This document shows, in pieces, positions 20,280 to 28,853 of a stretch of DNA of 64,000 nucleotides. A model generated the notes under the pieces. That model searched no databases. It was given only the letters and a program-made list of their open reading frames with translations, and had not been told where the DNA came from. A program made the position numbers and the translations under genes. Positions within the stretch are counted from its first letter, which is position 1. Each line of letters opens with the position of its first letter. Source of the stretch: Paraburkholderia podalyriae (GTDB taxonomy: Bacteria; Pseudomonadota; Gammaproteobacteria; Burkholderiales; Burkholderiaceae); the NCBI RefSeq assembly GCF_014397785.1, contig NZ_VZQQ01000037.1:1-64000 (forward strand). Direction: 5' to 3'.

Positions 20280-20319
20280 TTGCCGCTCGTTGCCTGTCCG
20301 GGATAATTTGTCTATACAA
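20280..20319 (+). promoter_or_regulatory. promoter with HutC-like operator for the amino acid ABC operon
   Basis: TTGCCG (20280-20285) and GATAAT (20302-20307) are separated by 16 nt and form a reasonable sigma-70 promoter. TTGTCTATACAA (20308-20319) begins immediately after the -10, so a bound repressor would cover the transcription start. Read in reverse it is TTGTATAGACAA, close to sites known for the histidine-utilisation repressor HutC. The start codon at 20354 lies about 35 nt further on. Confidence 0.55.
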
Positions 20320-20353
20320 CATCGCACCTCGCAGTAGCCCTCCCGGAGACTTT

Positions 20354-21127
20354 ATGAAGAAACTCGCCTTGTCCCTCGCCCTCGCGCTCGCTGCCAGCGG
20401 CGCCTTCGCCAAAGATTGGTCCACGGTCCGCTTCGGCGTGGATGCGAGCTACGCGCCGTTCGAATCAAAAGCGACCGATGGCAAGCTGGTCGGCTTCGAC
20501 GTCGACCTCGGCACCGAAATCTGCCGCCGTCTGAACGCGAAGTGCGTGTGGGTCGAGCAGGACTTCGACAGCATGATTCCGGCACTGAAGGCGAAGAAGT
20601 TCGACGGCGTGCTGTCGTCGATGTCGATGACGCCGCAACGCGCCGAACAGATCGCTTTCTCGTCGAAGCTGTTCAACACGCCGACGCGCCTCGTCGCGAA
20701 GAAGGGCTCGGGCATCCTGCCGACCGCTGAATCGCTGAAGGGCAAGACGGTGGGCGTCGAACAGGGCACCATCCAGGAAACCTACGCGAAGACCTACTGG
20801 GAACCGAAAGGCGTGAAGGTCGTGCCGTACCAGAATCAGGACCAGGTCTATACCGACCTGCAGTCGGGCCGTCTGGACGCAGCGCTGCAGGACGCGGTGC
20901 AGGCCGAGCAGGGCTTCCTGAAGACGCCGCGCGGCGCGGGCTTCGACTTCGTCGGCAAGGACATCGACGATCCGAAGATCCTCGGCAGCGGCGCCGGCAT
21001 CGGCATGCGCAAGGAAGACGCCGATCTGAAGACGAAGCTCGATAAGGCGATCGCCGACATGATCAAGGACGGCACCTACAAGAAGATCGAGAAGAAGTAC
21101 TTCGACTTCGACGTGTACGGCGGTTAA
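20354..21127 (+). CDS. basic amino acid ABC transporter, periplasmic binding protein (HisJ/ArgT-like)
   Basis: A 257-residue solute-binding protein with a signal peptide ending SGAFA. The mature protein starts with VRFGVDASYAPFESK, the ligand-site segment of the His/Lys/Arg/Ornithine binding family. The family block LVGFDVDLGTEICRRLNAKC follows, and the Cys pair at its end matches the disulfide of HisJ/ArgT. It is the first gene of a four-gene transporter operon. HutC-like operators upstream make histidine the best guess for the ligand; arginine, lysine or ornithine are alternatives. Confidence 0.88.
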   Translation: MKKLALSLALALAASGAFAKDWSTVRFGVDASYAPFESKATDGKLVGFDVDLGTEICRRLNAKCVWVEQDFDSMIPALKAKKFDGVLSSMSMTPQRAEQIAFSSKLFNTPTRLVAKKGSGILPTAESLKGKTVGVEQGTIQETYAKTYWEPKGVKVVPYQNQDQVYTDLQSGRLDAALQDAVQAEQGFLKTPRGAGFDFVGKDIDDPKILGSGAGIGMRKEDADLKTKLDKAIADMIKDGTYKKIEKKYFDFDVYGG

Positions 21128-21200
21128 GCCCGCGCCCGACCCCACGAGCCCGCTTCAAGAGCCCGCTTCATGAGCCCGCTCCAACCGATAGGACACTCCC

Positions 21201-21890
21201 ATGCTCTTTCAAGGCTTCGGTCCGCTGCTTCTCGCGGGCACGTGGGTAACCATCAAGCTCGCGGTGCTGTCGCTCGCGGCGTCGTTTGCGCTCGGACTTC
21301 TCGGCGCCGCCGCGAAGCTGTCGACCAACCGCGTGCTCTCGCGCATCGGCACGTTGTACACGACGCTGATCCGCGCCGTGCCCGATCTCGTGCTGATGCT
21401 GCTGCTGTTCTACAGCATCCAGATCTGGCTCAATGATCTGACCGACGTGTTCAGCATGGAGCAGATCGATATCGATCCGTTCCTCGCCGGCGTCATCACA
21501 CTGGGCTTCATTTACGGCGCGTATTTCACCGAAACCTTCCGCGGCGCGTTTCTCGCCGTGCCGCGCGGACAGATCGAAGCCGGCTTCGCCTATGGCATGA
21601 GCGCGCGGCGCGTGTTCGCCCGCATCCTGTTCCCGCAGATGATGCGCTTCGCGCTGCCCGGCATCGGCAACAACTGGCAGGTGCTCGTCAAGGCCACCGC
21701 GCTCGTGTCGATCATCGGTCTCGCGGACGTGGTCAAGGCATCGCAGGACGCCGGCAAGAGCACGCAGTCGTTCTTCTTTTTCACGCTGACGACCGGGGCC
21801 ATCTACCTCGCCATCACCACCATTTCGAACCTGGTATTGAACCGCCTCGAGAAGCGCTACTCGACCGGCGTACGGAGGGCCGCGTTGTGA
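21201..21890 (+). CDS. amino acid ABC transporter permease (HisQ-like)
   Basis: A 229-residue inner-membrane permease of the polar amino acid (HisMQ) family with about five helices. GTLYTTLIRAVPDLVLMLLL and the EAA-like loop (about EAGFAYGMSARRVFARILFPQ) that contacts the ATPase are visible. It pairs with the next gene, whose GTG start overlaps its stop (GTGA at 21887). It begins 73 nt after the binding protein. Confidence 0.9.
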   Translation: MLFQGFGPLLLAGTWVTIKLAVLSLAASFALGLLGAAAKLSTNRVLSRIGTLYTTLIRAVPDLVLMLLLFYSIQIWLNDLTDVFSMEQIDIDPFLAGVITLGFIYGAYFTETFRGAFLAVPRGQIEAGFAYGMSARRVFARILFPQMMRFALPGIGNNWQVLVKATALVSIIGLADVVKASQDAGKSTQSFFFFTLTTGAIYLAITTISNLVLNRLEKRYSTGVRRAAL

Positions 21891-22600
21891 TCGAACTGAT
21901 TCGTCAATACTGGCAGAACTACCTGTTCACCGACGGCTTCAACTACACCGGCCTCGTCATCACGCTGTGGCTGCTGGTTGCGTCGATCGTGCTGGGTTTC
22001 GTGCTTGCCGTGCCGCTCGCGATCGCGCGCGCGTCGCGCAACCGCTACCTTTCCGGACCCGTGTGGCTTTACACCTACGTGTTCCGCGGAACACCGTTAT
22101 ACGTTCAGTTGCTGCTGATCTACACGGGCCTTTACAGTCTGCATTTCGTCCATTCGCACCAGATGCTCGACAGCTTCTTTCGCAATGCGATGAACTGCAC
22201 GCTGCTCGCATTCGCGCTGAACGAATGCGCGTACGCGACGGAGATCTTCGCCGGCTCGATCCGGGAGACCTCGCACGGCGAGATCGAGGCGGCCCAGGCT
22301 TACGGCATGTCGAAGTTCAAGCTGCATACGCGCATCATCCTGCCTTCGGCGCTGCGGCGCGCCCTGCCCTCGTACAGCAACGAGGTGATTCTGATGCTGC
22401 ACGCGACGACCCTCGCGTTCACCGCGACGGTCCCCGACATTCTGAAAGTGGCGCGCGACGTCAACTCCGCGACCTACGCGACGTTCCAGGCGTACGGCAT
22501 CGCGGCGATCCTGTATGCGTCGATCGTGTTCGCGCTGATCTGGGGCTTTCGCAAGATGGAAGTCCGTTTGCTGGCTTATCTGAAACCGCAAGGGCATTAA
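21887..22600 (+). CDS. amino acid ABC transporter permease (HisM-like)
   Basis: A 237-residue permease, second subunit of the HisQM heterodimer. The [18 protein letters not shown] segment and the coupling loop around [19 protein letters not shown] are typical of HisM. It starts with GTG, translationally coupled to the HisQ-like gene. The two permeases are of the same family but distinct in sequence, as in the E. coli his transporter. Confidence 0.9.
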   Translation: MIELIRQYWQNYLFTDGFNYTGLVITLWLLVASIVLGFVLAVPLAIARASRNRYLSGPVWLYTYVFRGTPLYVQLLLIYTGLYSLHFVHSHQMLDSFFRNAMNCTLLAFALNECAYATEIFAGSIRETSHGEIEAAQAYGMSKFKLHTRIILPSALRRALPSYSNEVILMLHATTLAFTATVPDILKVARDVNSATYATFQAYGIAAILYASIVFALIWGFRKMEVRLLAYLKPQGH

Positions 22601-22619
22601 ACCCGGGCGCATTCGCGCC

Positions 22620-23405
22620 ATGATGGAGCACACGAGCATGTACAAGCTGACGGTCGACGACCTGCACAAAAAGTTCGGCGACAACGAGGTATTGAAGGGC
22701 GTCTCGCTGAAGGCGAAGGCGGGCGACGTGATTAGCCTCATCGGGTCGAGCGGCTCCGGGAAAAGCACCTTTCTGCGGTGCATCAACTTTCTCGAATCAC
22801 CGTGCTCCGGCCGCATCACGCTGAACGGCGAGGAAATCAACACGAGCGCCGACCGTAACGGCTCGCTACGCGTGACCCATCCGAAACAGTTGCAGACGAT
22901 GCGCACGCGTCTGTCGATGGTGTTCCAGCATTTCAATCTGTGGGCGCACATGACGGTGCTCGAGAACATCATCGAGGCGCCGATCAGCGCGCTGGGATTG
23001 AGCCGCGCGCAAGCCGAAGAGCGTGCTCGCAAGTATCTGACCAAGGTAGGCTTGCCGGCCAGCACGGAGAAGAAATATCCGTCGCATCTGTCGGGCGGTC
23101 AGCAGCAGCGCGTCGCGATTGCCCGCGCGCTGGCGATGGAACCGGAGGTGATGCTGTTCGACGAGCCGACCTCAGCGCTCGACCCCGAGCTCGTCGGCGA
23201 AGTGCTGCGTGTGATGCAGGCACTCGCCGAAGAAGGCCGCACGATGATCGTCGTCACGCACGAGATGGGCTTTGCGCGCAACGTGTCGAATCATGTCGTG
23301 TTCCTGCATCAGGGCAAGATCGAGGAGCAAGGGCATCCGCAACAGGTGCTGACGAATCCGCGTAGCGAGCGGTTGCAGCAGTTCCTGGCGGGGCGGTTGA
23401 AGTAG
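22620..23405 (+). CDS. amino acid ABC transporter ATPase (HisP-like)
   Basis: A 261-residue ATP-binding subunit. It has Walker [10 protein letters not shown], the Q-loop in FQHFNLW, signature [15 protein letters not shown], Walker [14 protein letters not shown] and switch His in VVTHEMGFA. The insert [22 protein letters not shown] is typical of HisP. The start used is the ATG at 22620; the ATG at 22638 has a better-placed GGAG and gives the common MYKLTVDDL start. It ends the operon; no terminator with a T run was seen. Confidence 0.92.
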   Translation: MMEHTSMYKLTVDDLHKKFGDNEVLKGVSLKAKAGDVISLIGSSGSGKSTFLRCINFLESPCSGRITLNGEEINTSADRNGSLRVTHPKQLQTMRTRLSMVFQHFNLWAHMTVLENIIEAPISALGLSRAQAEERARKYLTKVGLPASTEKKYPSHLSGGQQQRVAIARALAMEPEVMLFDEPTSALDPELVGEVLRVMQALAEEGRTMIVVTHEMGFARNVSNHVVFLHQGKIEEQGHPQQVLTNPRSERLQQFLAGRLK

Positions 23406-23680
23406 CGGCGGCGGGGTATGGCGCATCGTTCAGCCTCGCGCCTTATCCCGAATCATCTCCAGAACGACTGCGCCACTCACCAGATTGCACTGGTCTCCGC
23501 GCTGTTCACAGATACACCGAGTGTTCGCTCTCTCCCTCCGGCAACCGCGCAGGCGTCAATCGGCTTGACCGTTAGTCGCGTTTTCGAGTCGTCAACCGAG
23601 CGGCGATATTTCTGGCCACTCGCGCCGATATACTCCCTTCACTCCTGAACGTCTTTCAGCCCCGGGCGGCCACTCAGACC

Positions 23681-24586
23681 ATGAAAGCAACGGACCTGGA
23701 ACAGCGCATCCTCAAACAATCGCTGCTTTGCACCGTGATGATCGCCGGACTCGGTATCGCGGTCGGGATTCTGAGCGGCTCGCTGGCGATCATCTTCGAC
23801 GGGATGTTCTCCGCGCTTGACGCCGCGATGTGCAGCCTGTCGCTGCTCGTCACCCGCCTGCTGCGGCAGGAGAGCAGTCGACGCTTTCAGCACGGCTTCT
23901 GGCACATCGAGCCGCTCGTGCTCGTGTTCAACGGCAGTCTGCTGTCGGTGCTGTGCTTTTACGCATTCATCAACGCGGTCAAAGGCCTGCTCGATGGCGG
24001 CCACGAGCTCGAGTTCGGCTGGGGCATCTTCTACGCAGGGGTGGTTGCCGCGTTCGCCTTCGTCATGTTCTTGCGCGAGCGGCGCGTGAATCGCGCGATC
24101 GACTCCGAACTGATCGGGCTCGACATCAAGAGCTGGCTGATGTCGGCGTGCATCAGCGCGGCGCTGTTGCTGGCATTTTCGATTGCATGGCTGCTGGAAC
24201 GAATCGGGCACGGCCACCTGACGCCGTACATCGACCCAGGCGTGCTGGCATTCCTGACGCTCGTCCTGATTCCGGTGCCGATCGGAACCGTGATCGGCGC
24301 GGTCAAGGAAGTGTTGCTGATCACGCCGCCGGAACTGGAGCACGAGTTGCGCGACCTGATGCGGCAACTGACCGCCGACTATGGCTTTGTCAAGCACTCG
24401 CACTATGCGACGCGCGTCGGCCGGGGTCTGTTCGTCGAAGTGCACATCGTGTTGCCCGAGGCGATGGAGCACGCCGGCGTGCGTCAGCTCGATCAGATCC
24501 GCGACAGGATCTCGCGCGCGATCGGCGAATCGGGCCCGGACCGCTGGCTGACGGTCGCGTTCACGCGCGACCCGCGCTGGTTGTGA
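23681..24586 (+). CDS. divergent cation diffusion facilitator family protein
   Basis: A 301-residue membrane protein with about six helices and a C-terminal cytoplasmic domain of about 90 residues, the layout of CDF (YiiP-like) metal exporters. By eye the metal-site motifs are unusual. In helix 2 the expected H/DxxxD reads FSALD, with Asp kept at the start and end of DGMFSALD but Phe at the usual His/Asp. In helix 5 the expected DxxxD/HxxxD reads DIKSWLMS, without the second pair. Transport of Zn, Mn, Fe or Co cannot be assumed; the substrate is unknown. Confidence 0.75.
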   Translation: MKATDLEQRILKQSLLCTVMIAGLGIAVGILSGSLAIIFDGMFSALDAAMCSLSLLVTRLLRQESSRRFQHGFWHIEPLVLVFNGSLLSVLCFYAFINAVKGLLDGGHELEFGWGIFYAGVVAAFAFVMFLRERRVNRAIDSELIGLDIKSWLMSACISAALLLAFSIAWLLERIGHGHLTPYIDPGVLAFLTLVLIPVPIGTVIGAVKEVLLITPPELEHELRDLMRQLTADYGFVKHSHYATRVGRGLFVEVHIVLPEAMEHAGVRQLDQIRDRISRAIGESGPDRWLTVAFTRDPRWL

Positions 24587-24667
24587 CGCCATTCGAAACA
24601 TCACGGATCAGCGCACCGTGAGCGCCCACGCCATCAAAAGCGAACAACGCATCGATGTCTTTCGCGG

Positions 24668-24940
24668 TTAGTCCCCGAACGGGTTGCCGGTGTCTTTCAC
24701 TTCGGTATTGAGGTTGTATTCCGCACGCACGGCCTTGAGTACCGCCTCGATGTCGCGCTCGAAACCGACCGCGTTGCCGAAGTGGGTCATGTTCCAGTTG
24801 CAGCCTGTCTTGTCAGCCTCTTGCAACTGCGGTCGCGGCACACGAATCTTGACGCCATCCTCGACGATTTCCGGCAGTCGATGGATTCGCCGGTCGACTT
24901 CCTGCTGAAGCTGCGATGCATTGAGCGTCTTGCGCATCAT
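24668..24940 (-). CDS. hypothetical protein, 90 aa
   Basis: A soluble charged protein of 90 residues that begins with two Met codons. AAGGAG sits about 8 nt upstream of the ATG at 24940, so translation is likely. It contains a helical N-terminal part (LQQEVDRRIHRLPEIVEDG) and a C-terminal part DIEAVLKAVRAEYNLNTEV. A GCNWNM segment lies between them. No known domain was recognised. It is convergent with the CDF gene and not in an operon. Confidence 0.6.
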   Translation of the reverse strand: MMRKTLNASQLQQEVDRRIHRLPEIVEDGVKIRVPRPQLQEADKTGCNWNMTHFGNAVGFERDIEAVLKAVRAEYNLNTEVKDTGNPFGD

Positions 24941-25213
24941 CACAGGTCTCCTTCTGGTTGCTCGAGCAAGTCTAGCGCTGGCGCCTTGGTTCGTCGGCAT
25001 GCGTCAGTATTCGGTACACGACAATCACGAAATGTTGGCTCCGAAGCGTCGCAGCGGGTCAAAGTGTATGGCGGCTCCCACCATCTCAGCTCACTTCGTG
25101 ACTGTCGCAAAAGCAGTCAACGCAAAACCGCCCTGCCGACAGCAGTCTTCCCTGACCGCCCCCTACGTCGGCACGACCATTGCTTGCCAAGACTGCGTCA
25201 ACCGGAGATAGCC

Positions 25214-25453
25214 ATGATGCGATGTTTTGCGGACTTCGCTCCCAAGCATGCGGTTCGCGGCAGTGCAGCCGTACTGGCTGCCGCCGTACTCATAGCACTT
25301 TGCGGGACGGGTATTGCGGCATTCGCTGGACTGCTTCCGCAATCCGATGGGGTAGCGATTGCGGTGACTGCTACGCCGTTGGACGAACTGCAGACCACGA
25401 TGATGATTCTTATCGAATCCGGTCTCGCCGAGACTTCCGTCACTTCCGATTAA
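25214..25453 (+). CDS. hypothetical single-span membrane or secreted protein, 79 aa
   Basis: A small protein with one strongly hydrophobic segment (residues about 17-42, Ala-rich, ending near a Gly/Leu stretch) and a short polar tail. GGAGA precedes the ATG at 25214. The segment could be an uncleaved anchor or a signal peptide. No family was recognised and the neighbours give no hint of function. Confidence 0.5.
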   Translation: MMRCFADFAPKHAVRGSAAVLAAAVLIALCGTGIAAFAGLLPQSDGVAIAVTATPLDELQTTMMILIESGLAETSVTSD

Positions 25454-25634
25454 GCTCGCACGCACGCTTGGTTGACGAGCAGTTTGATGAAGTACCGCTT
25501 CGCCAGGTAGCTAGTGCGAATCGCCTCCTGTTCACTGGGAAAATCCGCACGTTCATCAAGCGTTGCCCGAAAGGTGAGCGGAGGGTGCTCACCCCTTGCT
25601 CTAGTGGCACAGCAGCCAGCCTATTTTTATCGTG

Positions 25635-26081
25635 TCAGTCCGGGATTTCCGGCTCGACCAGCTTGGCCAGTTGCGCAAGCGACTCCTGCCAGCCGAGGTA
25701 ACACATTTCGACCGGAATCATCTCGGGAATGCCTTCCTGCACGATGCTCAATTCGGTTCCACACGACACCTGCCGCAATGAAATGGTGGTATGCATCTGA
25801 CCGGGCAGATTCGGATCGTCGAATTGATCGGTGTAACGAATCTTTTCGAATGGCACGAGTTCGACGTACTCGCCGCCGAACGAGTGACCCTTGCCCGAGC
25901 CGAAGTTATGAAACGACATCCTGTAGCTGCCGCCGACGCGCGCATCCATCTGATGCACGTCGCAGGTAAAGCCATACGGCGGCAGCCATTTCGCCATCGC
26001 GGCGGGATCGAGGAACGCGCGATACACACGCTCGGGCGTCGTGCGCAAAACGCGGTGGAATTTGACGGTTCCGGTAGCCAT
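25635..26081 (-). CDS. SRPBCC (AHSA1-like) domain protein
   Basis: A 148-residue single-domain protein of the START/Bet v1 superfamily, AHSA1-like branch. It begins VKFHRVLRTTPERVYRAFLDP, then MAKWLPPYGF and GGSYRMSF, the usual landmarks. The C-terminal helix contains LGWQESLAQLAKLVE, typical of this family. These proteins bind hydrophobic ligands or act in stress responses; the ligand here is unknown. The start at 26081 is the first ATG ahead of the domain. Confidence 0.85.
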   Translation of the reverse strand: MATGTVKFHRVLRTTPERVYRAFLDPAAMAKWLPPYGFTCDVHQMDARVGGSYRMSFHNFGSGKGHSFGGEYVELVPFEKIRYTDQFDDPNLPGQMHTTISLRQVSCGTELSIVQEGIPEMIPVEMCYLGWQESLAQLAKLVEPEIPD

Positions 26082-26269
26082 GGTAAGTTCGCCTTTCACT
26101 GGAGGGGTTGAACATACTCTCACGACGCTCCCGCGTTGCGGGAATCGACACGCACGAGACCAGGCAAAACCCGTAGGCGGCACCGACACGAGCCGTCGCA
26201 TCTGCTGCTTTCGCTTGCTTGCTTTTCGCCTGAGATGGATTGTTCTTGCAACAGCGATAAAGGAAGGTC

Positions 26270-27004
26270 ATGGGCATCGACTCGACGAATCAAACCGGCA
26301 TCAAAGCTTTCGTATTCGATGTGTTCGGAACCGTGGTCGACTGGCGCAGCGGTGTCGCGCGCGAAGCACAACCGTTTCTGAAGCGGCACGCGCCGGATCT
26401 CGACGTGTCCGAATTCACGGATGCGTGGCGTCGCGAGTATTCGCCCGCGATGGAAGAAGTGCGTAGCGGACGCAGACCGTATGTGCGGCTCGACGTACTG
26501 CACCGCGAAAACCTCGTCAAAGTGCTCGCGCATTTCGGCATCGCCAACGCTTCGGAGCCGGAGATCGATGAGCTGAACCTCGCCTGGCATCGTCTGGACC
26601 CCTGGCCTGATGCCGTCGACGCTTTGCATCGACTGAAGCGGCGCTTCATCATTGCGCCACTCTCGAATGGGAACATTCGCCTGATGATGGACATCGCAAA
26701 GCGTGCCGGTTTGCCGTGGGATGCCATTCTCGGTGCCGAGGTCGTCCGCGCTTACAAGCCCTCGCCACGGGTCTATAGCGAAACGGCGGAGATTCTCGCC
26801 CTCGCGCCGCGCGAACTATGCCTCGTTGCCGCACATAACAACGATCTCGCCGCGGCCCGACGCGTCGGCCTCAGCACCGCTTTCGTAGGGCGGCCAACGG
26901 AGCATGGTCCCCATCAGACGAGCGATCTGAAGGCAGACGAGGCGTGGGATTTCGTCGTCGACGACCTGCACGAACTCGCGACGCAACTAGGCTGCGCGCG
27001 CTGA
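26270..27004 (+). CDS. HAD-superfamily hydrolase, haloacid dehalogenase type II
   Basis: A 244-residue HAD hydrolase. The nucleophile Asp is in FVFDVFGTVVDW, motif II in PLSNGNIRL, the motif III Lys in AYKPSPRVY and motif IV in LVAAHNNDLAAARR. This ordering and the small helical cap fit L-2-haloacid dehalogenases, although many members act on phosphates. AAGGAAGG lies just upstream of the ATG at 26270. Its 3' end overlaps the convergent Nudix gene by 18 nt. Confidence 0.88.
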   Translation: MGIDSTNQTGIKAFVFDVFGTVVDWRSGVAREAQPFLKRHAPDLDVSEFTDAWRREYSPAMEEVRSGRRPYVRLDVLHRENLVKVLAHFGIANASEPEIDELNLAWHRLDPWPDAVDALHRLKRRFIIAPLSNGNIRLMMDIAKRAGLPWDAILGAEVVRAYKPSPRVYSETAEILALAPRELCLVAAHNNDLAAARRVGLSTAFVGRPTEHGPHQTSDLKADEAWDFVVDDLHELATQLGCAR

Positions 27005-27586
27005 CGCCAGCCCACGTAAAGCAACATACTGCAGCAGCATGATCGTCTTGCCGTCGACAATCTCGCCATCGTCGATTGCTCGCAACGCGGTTTGCAACGG
27101 CATTTCGATCACTTCGACATCTTCGCCTTCGTCCTCCACGCCACCGCCATCGTTCACCCGCATCGAAGCGTCATACTCGCCGACATAGAAATAGAGCTTT
27201 TCGGTCACGGATCCCGGGCTCATGTAGGCCTCGAAAATCTTGTGGACCCGATCCACGCGATACCCCGTTTCCTCCTCCACTTCGAGCCGGATGCGTTGTT
27301 CCGGCAAAGCGTTGTCGAGCAATCCGCCCGGCGCTTCGATCATCATCCCGTCGTGACCGTTCACGAACGCAGGCATGCGGAATTGTCGCGTGAGTATCAC
27401 GTGGCCGGTGCGTGGACTGTGCAACAGGATCGTGGCGCCGTTGCCGCGATCGTAGGTCTCGCGGTTCTGGCGCTGCCATGTGCCGTCACGGCGCAGGAAG
27501 TCGAACGTCACCTTCTTCAGCGTGTACCAGTCGTCCGATAGCAAGGTCGTTCCGACCATGCGAATCCGGTCTTTCGTTGCAGTCAT
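26987..27586 (-). CDS. Nudix hydrolase (NudK / ADP-ribose pyrophosphatase-like)
   Basis: A 199-residue protein resembling NudK, which cleaves GDP-mannose and similar nucleotide sugars. The Nudix box reads GLLDNALPEQRIRLEVEEET and then GY. The EExG core that binds metal is intact, but the first Glu (position 7 of the box) is Leu, and the Arg of the usual RE pair is Leu. NudK proteins already differ there (Lys for Arg), so activity may remain but could be changed. GGGAGG precedes the ATG at 27586. It is divergent from deoR, with dyads and a direct repeat in the 78-nt gap. Confidence 0.82.
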   Translation of the reverse strand: MTATKDRIRMVGTTLLSDDWYTLKKVTFDFLRRDGTWQRQNRETYDRGNGATILLHSPRTGHVILTRQFRMPAFVNGHDGMMIEAPGGLLDNALPEQRIRLEVEEETGYRVDRVHKIFEAYMSPGSVTEKLYFYVGEYDASMRVNDGGGVEDEGEDVEVIEMPLQTALRAIDDGEIVDGKTIMLLQYVALRGLASARAA

Positions 27587-27625
27587 GGTGCCTCCCGTCG
27601 ACGAGCCACAAGGATTCATGGTACC

Positions 27626-27645
27626 GTGCAATTTCGTGCAATTTC
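27626..27645. repeat. tandem 10-bp direct repeat
   Basis: GTGCAATTTC occurs twice back to back in the gap between the divergent Nudix and DeoR genes. A third partial copy (GTGCAAA) lies in the following dyad, so the three may form a regulator binding array. Confidence 0.5.
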
Positions 27646-27649
27646 AAGA

Positions 27650-27664
27650 TGTTTCGTGCAAACA
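27650..27664. promoter_or_regulatory. dyad operator ahead of deoR
   Basis: TGTTT-CGTGC-AAACA is a perfect 5-5-5 inverted repeat directly before the GTG used as deoR start. Its position suggests self-regulation by the DeoR-type protein and perhaps control of the divergent Nudix gene. Confidence 0.5.
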
Positions 27665-28420
27665 GTGTTGACGACCCAACGCAAGAAGGCGATCCTCGAC
27701 GAACTCGCGCGCAACGGCCAGGTGCTGGCCGGCGAACTGAGCGCGGCGTTTGGGGTGTCGGAAGATACGATCCGCCGCGATCTACGCGAGTTGGCCGCAC
27801 AGGGGCGGTTGCAGCGGGTTCACGGCGGCGCGTTGCCCGCGTCGGCCGCGCTCGCGTCATTCGAGCAGCGTCAGGACATCGAGACCGCCGCCAAGCGGCG
27901 CATCGCGCGGCGAGCGGTCGAGATGATCGCGCCGGGGCAAACCGTGATCGTCGACGGCGGCACCACGTCGGCGCTACTGGTCCAGGAACTGCCGTCCGAC
28001 CTGCACGCGACCATCGTCACGCATAGCCCGAGCGTCGCCACGGCGCTTGCCGCGCATCCGTGTGTCGACGTGATCCTGATTGGCGGGCGGCTCTACAAAC
28101 ATTCGATCGTCGCCGTCGGCGCCGCGGCGATGGAAGGCATTGCGCGCATCCATGCCGATCTGTACTTCATGGGCGTGACGGGTGTGCATCCGAGCGCGGG
28201 CCTGAGCACCGGCGACTTCGAGGAAGCGGCGATCAAGCGCGCGCTTGCCGCGCGCGCGGCGGAAACGGTCGTGCTGGCTTCCGCGTCGAAACTGAACGCC
28301 GCGTCGCCGTTCGTGATCGGCGATATCACGCTCGCGCAGACCATCGTGGTCGACAAGAAGACCAGCGCGGCATCGACGAAACCGATAGAAGCGGCGGGAG
28401 TGACCGTGGTGCGGGCGTAG
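27665..28420 (+). CDS. DeoR-family transcriptional regulator
   Basis: A 251-residue regulator. The N-terminal helix-turn-helix reads TTQRKKAILDELARNGQV, then AAFGVSEDTIRRDLREL. RLQRVHGGALP marks the hinge, and a C-terminal sugar-phosphate-isomerase-like sensor domain follows (VIVDGGTTSALLVQELP). Such proteins usually sense phosphorylated sugars. The start is uncertain: GTG at 27665 is used, TTG at 27668 or GTG at 27626 are possible. No sugar catabolic operon lies next to it; the divergent Nudix gene is the only close candidate target. Confidence 0.87.
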   Translation: MLTTQRKKAILDELARNGQVLAGELSAAFGVSEDTIRRDLRELAAQGRLQRVHGGALPASAALASFEQRQDIETAAKRRIARRAVEMIAPGQTVIVDGGTTSALLVQELPSDLHATIVTHSPSVATALAAHPCVDVILIGGRLYKHSIVAVGAAAMEGIARIHADLYFMGVTGVHPSAGLSTGDFEEAAIKRALAARAAETVVLASASKLNAASPFVIGDITLAQTIVVDKKTSAASTKPIEAAGVTVVRA

Positions 28421-28447
28421 GGGTATCGAGGTCGACACCCGGCGCGC

Positions 28448-28690
28448 TCAATCGTCCATCGGCCGATCGTTAGGATGCTCGAACACCGCCTTCATCGTGT
28501 CGCTCATCGGCATGTCGAGGTTGATACCCTTCGGCGGAATCGGCGACATGAACCACGTTTTATAGAGCTTCCCGCCCTCGCCGTCCCGTTCGATCTTCGC
28601 AATCGCGCGATCGACGATCGTCTTCATCGCCGCATCGCCTTTCGGCAACATGCAGGCAATCGCCTCGTGCGTCTGCGGACCGGCGGCCTG
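28448..28690 (-). pseudogene. remnant of a GltI-type glutamate/aspartate binding protein
   Basis: The last ~76 codons and stop of a periplasmic glutamate/aspartate-binding protein survive. Segments AIACMLPKGDAAMK, KLYKTWFMSPIPPKG, DMPMSDTMKAVF and PNDRPMDD are typical of the GltI C-terminus (family length about 300). Upstream of about 28690 the frame stays open for another 30 codons but the sequence no longer looks like a binding protein. The first three quarters, including signal peptide and ligand site, are gone. Confidence 0.75.
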
Positions 28691-28749
28691 CGCGCGCCCG
28701 CTTCCGAACAAAGATAAAACAGACGACTTTTGGAGTGCTAGGATGACGC

Positions 28750-28793
28750 CCGCAACCCGACTTGTTCTGAGAGACGACACGGCCGGGTTGCGG
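28750..28793. other. 10-bp inverted repeat upstream of the binding-protein gene
   Basis: CCGCAACCCG and CGGGTTGCGG are perfect inverted copies separated by 24 nt, ending 60 nt before the ATG at 28854. It could be an mRNA leader hairpin or an operator. It lies close to where the gltI remnant loses homology. Confidence 0.5.
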
Positions 28794-28853
28794 ACACGAT
28801 CGTGAAATCGTTGCGTTGCGCAGCCTGATATTCAAGTACAGAGGAGACACTCA

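Noticed and set aside
28421-28440. Hairpin after deoR as a terminator
   Set aside because: Short stem with a mismatch and no T run; too weak to call.
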